From Candidatus Jettenia sp. (GTDB lineage: Bacteria; Planctomycetota; Brocadiia; Brocadiales; Brocadiaceae), in contig CP091278.1 of NCBI GenBank assembly GCA_021650895.1, positions 3,067,659 through 3,131,658 on the forward strand: a stretch of 64,000 bases of DNA, written 5' to 3'. Position 1 is the stretch's first letter. Each line of letters begins with the position of its first letter. Positions 62,710 to 64,000 of this stretch are shown here, one piece after another. A program made the translations under genes and the position numbers. The notes under the pieces were generated by a model. The model made no database searches. It was given only the letters and a program-made list of their open reading frames with translations, and was not told the DNA's origin.

Positions 62710-64000
62710 ATGGAAAAAAAGCAGAGAGACAACTCCAAGGGCTCACAGTGGAGAGTATTCGTAAGCTTGGGGCTTTTTATTATTTTTTTTTATGGACTCA
62801 TATACGGATGGCAATCCTTTTATCCCCAACAAACCCTCAATCAACGTATCATAAGCTATAGTCAATTTATTGAACAGCTTGATGCTGATAATATCGATTC
62901 TGTCTCCATGAAGAATTTGCGCATAAAGGGGGAGTTTCGTAAAGAAGTGACCCTTCCGCTCCCGGATGAAAAGGAACCTGTTTCAGTAAAAAATTTTCAA
63001 ACATTTTTACCTGTTTTTCAAGGAGAGGAGCTTATTGAGAAACTGAAAGAGAAAAATGTGGTAATACATGTGGAACCACCTGAAGAACGATCCGTTTTCT
63101 GGCAATTCCTTGTTGGGCTACTTCCATGGATGTTTATTATCGGTATATGGATGCTCATGATGAGACGAGCCCAGCAAATAGAGGGAGGACCTGGAGGACT
63201 TTTTTCCTTCGGGCAAAGCAAGGCGATACTCTACGATGTGAAAAAACCACGCATTACTTTCAAGGATGTAGCTGGTATGGACAATGTAAAACAGGAATTG
63301 AAAGAAGCGATAGAATTTCTTAAAGACCCTGGTGTATTCAAGAGAATCGGTGCGAAAGTGCCCAAAGGTATGCTCCTTATCGGTGCTCCGGGAACCGGGA
63401 AAACACTTCTTGCGCGTGCAACGGCAGGAGAGGCTGGTGTCCCTTTCTATAGCATTAATGCATCAGAATTTATTGAGATGTTTGTAGGTGTAGGGGCCTC
63501 ACGTGTCAGGGATATGTTCCGGAAGGCTAAGGCATCTCATCCCAGCATAATCTTTATTGATGAAATTGATGCTGTTGGGCGCACACGAGGTGCAGGTCTT
63601 GGCGGGGGACACGACGAAAGGGAGCAAACGCTTAATCAGCTTTTAGCTGAAATGGATGGATTTCATCCAAACGAAGAAGTTATTGTAATGGCAGCAACCA
63701 ACAGGCCTGATGTGCTTGATCCGGCGCTTCTCAGGCCAGGCAGGTTTGACAGGCAAGTTGTACTAGATAAGCCCGGATGGAAAGAACGAAAAGCAATTCT
63801 TGAAATACATGTCAGGAATAAAAAATTGAAGAAAGACATCAACCTTGAAAGTATAGCGAAAAGGGACCCCTGGCATGACAGGTGCCGACCTCGAAAATCT
63901 TGCAAATGAAGCTGCATTAATTGCAATCCGGAAAAAGAAAGATGTCATTGATCAGAGTGACTTCGATGAAGCGCGTGATAAGGTCCTTATGGGAACTGTA
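62710..64000 (+). CDS. ftsH: ATP-dependent zinc metalloprotease FtsH, frameshifted and 3' partial
   Basis: Two N-terminal membrane helices (~15-34 and ~130-150) flank a periplasmic domain. The AAA+ domain has Walker A GAPGTGKT (225-232), Walker [13 protein letters not shown] (~280-291), the pore segment [14 protein letters not shown] and the second-region [20 protein letters not shown]. The frame from 62710 ends at 63909 with the unrelated tail [14 protein letters not shown]. Removing one G from the GGG at 63863-63865 restores [20 protein letters not shown] and keeps the frame open to the window edge (through [12 protein letters not shown]). So the gene is probably intact apart from a sequencing error, or carries a real frameshift. 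The protease domain (HExxH) lies beyond the window. Confidence 0.88.

Noticed and set aside
1-64000. CRISPR arrays, rRNA, tRNA, prophage or integrase genes
   Set aside because: None seen: no regularly spaced short repeats, no tRNA-like cloverleaf and no integrase or phage structural genes.

Overview
The window is AT-rich bacterial DNA from a Gram-negative-type organism: it carries a TonB-dependent receptor relic, an outer-membrane beta-barrel protein and many secreted proteins. The gene style (class I two-subunit fumarase, archaeal-type phosphoglycerate mutase, activase/2-hydroxyacyl-CoA dehydratase pair, exopolysaccharide locus, dispersed palindromic repeats) would suit an anammox-type planctomycete (Brocadiales). 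That assignment is an impression; no rRNA, tRNA or diagnostic anammox gene is present to prove it.

Left part (1-27 kb): a cell-surface polysaccharide locus. It contains a chain-length/tyrosine kinase cut by the left edge, with a PATAN/DUF4388-type domain inserted in its ATPase core; an ABC-2 exporter pair; a 4,6-dehydratase; a UDP-sulfoquinovose synthase; a nucleotidyltransferase; a Wzx-type flippase; two P-loop kinase-like proteins; an O-antigen ligase/polymerase-like protein; a GT4 glycosyltransferase; and an initiating sugar phosphotransferase. Around these lie three long paralogous secreted beta-helix proteins (A at 13.1 kb, B at 18.0 kb, C at 23.0 kb), a fourth multi-domain beta-helix protein (D at 20.3 kb) and an outer-membrane barrel. 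B and C each follow a GEMM-I (c-di-GMP-I) riboswitch. A third riboswitch precedes only a 48-codon decayed copy of the same signal peptide. A, B and C are mosaics of each other, and their shared parts form long direct and inverted repeats.

Middle part (27-43 kb): a thioredoxin-NHL protein with a 3' frameshift next to a MITE-like palindrome; a heterodimeric ABC exporter; a methyltransferase/ABC-F pair; TPR and eight-repeat secreted proteins; a transglutaminase-like protein; an ABC substrate-binding protein; and a TonB-dependent receptor that has lost its plug domain and reading frame.

Right part (43-64 kb): central metabolism and housekeeping. A GNAT/oxidoreductase-gamma fusion overlaps the two fumarase subunits, followed by phosphoglycerate mutase, an AsmA-like protein, CvpA, a zinc-peptidase-like protein, an activase-dehydratase pair, polysaccharide deacetylase with lysS, RNase R, a YhaM-like exonuclease, glyS, and a short conserved ORF leading into ftsH. 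The ftsH frame is shifted at a G run and leaves the window at the right edge.

The most interesting system is the c-di-GMP-responsive, recombining family of secreted beta-helix proteins wrapped around a polysaccharide locus that encodes UDP-sulfoquinovose synthesis and an unusual PATAN-containing tyrosine kinase.
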